Assembly (NCBI GenBank): GCA_905221605.1
Contig: CAJNDS010002657.1
Span: 957,001-1,021,000, forward strand
Source: Symbiodinium natans
Lineage: Eukaryota > Sar > Dinophyceae > Suessiales > Symbiodiniaceae
Direction of reading: 5' to 3'
Length of the DNA: 64,000 nt
The translations under genes and the position numbers were made by a program. Of the stretch, positions 62,300 to 64,000 are shown one piece after another. The notes under the pieces were generated by a model. It did not search any database and was not told the DNA's origin. It worked only from the letters and a program-made list of their open reading frames with translations. Each line of letters begins with the position of its first letter. Within the stretch, counting starts at the first letter, position 1.

Positions 62300-64000
62300 T
62301 AAACTCGCGAGGTTGATTTGGCCAGAGGCACCCCCAGGAGTGCTTGCTGGGGCTACATTTCCTACTGCTCCTGGGATGATCCGCGAAGAACTTCATGATG
62401 TTATGAGTGCGATTGAAGCGGATCAAGATTGCATCATACATCTTTATTGTGGAGAATCTAGAGGAAAATTTAAGCAATTTGCTGATAAGGTCTGTATGAG
62501 GATGGTTGAAATCGACCTTCAAGAAAATATGTTGGCCGAGGATACATGGTACTTGATGCTTAAACTTGCGGCTAGCGGGAAAGCTAAGCTGTGGCTATCA
62601 GGGCCACCATGTAGAACAAGATCAGCTCTACGATATAGGTCTCCCGGTCCAATACCTCTGAGAAGTCGAATAGGCCCATACAGGTGGTGCTTTGATCATA
62701 TTCAGGCAAATCATAAGGCGGAATGCGCTGATGATGACATATTAATATTGCGTAATATCATTCTTGTGGCTATTAGTCAATGCGTTTGCGAGGCCGAGAG
62801 TAATGCTGCGCATGCTCTCTTCGAGCAACCTCAGGATCCTGAAACATTCATGAATGTCGCGCAAGATAATGAACCTGAACATGGTTATGCATCATTCTGG
62901 GCTACACCGGAGTGGATCAGAATGAAAGGAGTGCTGGGACTTAATATGGTCAGTTTCGATCAAGGGCCTATGGGGCATGTGAAGAAGAAGCCCACTAGCA
63001 TTGCTATCACATTTCAATGGCCAGGTTGGGCTATAGATCTGAGAGGTTTTGGGACCAACCCAGATAGCTCGAATGAAGACGGTAATAATTCCGCTAAATG
63101 GGCAAGATGGGCTGATGGAATGATTGAAATAATAGGTAAAATGATATTGGAGACATGGACCAAGAACAAGGGTAAAGCTGATAATACTCCTACGACGCAG
63201 TGCGCTGCATGCGGAGCTGATCCGTCAGGAATATGCACGAGGTGTGAGCGAAAATTATCACCTCAGGAAATCTTAGAATATCCGGTGTCACAATCGGTTG
63301 CTATGCGACAAAGTGAGAGAATAAGTGCAAAGGATAATACCAGAGACGCCTTGCCTGCTGAAAACGGAGAAGAGGTGGCTGATGAAGATCATATTCAGGG
63401 AAAGGCAGAGGAGCAGGGGGGAGAAATTGGAGAGAATATTGCTCCCGAGGAAGAAGCTGAACAGGTGGGAGGCATCGCAGATGGTCTGGAAATGGAAATC
63501 CAACACGAGGAAGGCGTATATCGTGAAGTAGAAGGGGATCCGCGACACAGAGTTGTTGCCAAGATAGCCAGATATTCTCCCGATTATGCTATCACTCTTG
63601 ATCATCTACTTACTCACATGCCGAAGAACATGCATTGCATAGCTTGCAGGCAGGCTAAAGTTAATAACGTCCCATATAAGAAAGGGGATGGTATCACCGA
63701 ACGTGAAACAGAGAAGTTTGGTGAGAAAGTGACCGCGGACACAATAGTGCTCAGAAATAATAAGGACAAAGGCATTGGTGGAGAGAATAATGCAATAGTC
63801 ATGTTCGACTTCAAGACAGGATGGATACATTGTTCTCCGGTACACGCACGTAATACCGATGAGACTGTCAGAGCCATCAATGACTTTCGAGGACCCGGCG
63901 CGATCATCAATTTATATGCCGACCAGGCCGGCGAATTTACTAAGGCTTGTGATAGAATCGGAACATGTAGGGCTAAATCTACTCCTGGCGTTCCACGAAC
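62241..64000 (+). CDS. Retrotransposon pol frame with integrase, open at the window end
   Basis: Frame open from 62241 (first ATG 62376) to the end. The first 300 residues are unassigned and Trp-rich. A CxxC...CxxC zinc ribbon lies at 63201-63245 (CAAC, CTRC). An acidic linker follows. Then comes the integrase: HHCC zinc domain (HLLTH...CIAC) from 63603, first catalytic Asp codon 63738-63740 in TADTIV, second Asp 63921-63923 in YADQAGEF, 61 residues apart. The catalytic Glu and the reverse transcriptase would be beyond 64,000. It may be made by a +1 frameshift from ORF3 within 62241-62299, or by separate initiation. Confidence 0.88.

Larger units (their letters stand above)
55440..64000 (+). 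mobile_element. Copia-type LTR retrotransposon, 5' part
   Basis: Contains Gag-like, protease and integrase coding in that order, integrase preceding the (unseen) reverse transcriptase, which is the Ty1/Copia arrangement. The whole stretch lacks the TTTAGGG arrays that fill the rest of the window and is less GC-rich. The frames are long and unbroken, so the element is probably young. The 5' boundary is not certain: no second LTR is in the window for comparison, and neither LTR ends nor a primer-binding site could be fixed. The element continues past the window. Confidence 0.85.

Noticed and set aside
1-64000. tRNA and rRNA genes
   Set aside because: None recognised by eye on either strand; a covariance-model scan would be decisive.

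Overview
The window looks like nuclear DNA of a dinoflagellate, possibly Symbiodiniaceae or a relative. This is inference. It rests on three things seen in the sequence: very small exons of a eukaryotic tyrosyl-tRNA synthetase (TyrRS) split by long introns; splice donors that are often GC or GA rather than GT, with acceptors almost always AG followed by G, a habit known from dinoflagellates; and the plant/alveolate-type telomere unit TTTAGGG.

About 1-55,430 is a mosaic. Dozens of short TTTAGGG/CCCTAAA arrays, in both orientations and in locally homogenised variants (TTTGGGG, TTTCGGG, TTCAGGG, TTTAGGGG), alternate with unique segments of 50-300 bp, poly-C/poly-G runs, microsatellites and short inverted-repeat elements. 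Some unique segments are real exons. The best gene is a plus-strand TyrRS: fourteen exons between 3,194 and 16,838 read through the conserved protein, including the KMSKS loop, to a stop. Every intron examined carries telomere-like arrays. Exons of a second TyrRS lie at 43,642-46,315, perhaps ending at 47,900. A three-exon minus-strand gene (21,054-20,358) has an intron that is almost only a telomere-like array flanked by a 10-bp direct repeat. An OTU-protease-like exon lies at 36,371-36,592. Many other segments read like exons but have no homology I can recognise; they are listed at low confidence because similar-looking frames also occur inside TyrRS introns.

Several families of short elements with terminal inverted repeats occur. 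One 105-117 bp family has six copies with 4-7 bp direct repeats. One of its copies interrupts a reading frame that becomes continuous when the element is ignored; another has its centre replaced by telomere repeats. Together these suggest that telomere-like arrays and short elements act as intron-like insertions in this genome.

From about 55.4 kb to the end the character changes abruptly: no telomere-like arrays, long open frames, lower GC. This is the 5' part of a Copia-type LTR retrotransposon with four successive plus-strand frames: a coiled-coil protein, a Gag-like protein with a Cys cluster and two CCCH fingers, an aspartic protease ORF, and a pol frame with the integrase HHCC and DD motifs running off the window. 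Reverse transcriptase and RNase H would lie beyond 64,000.
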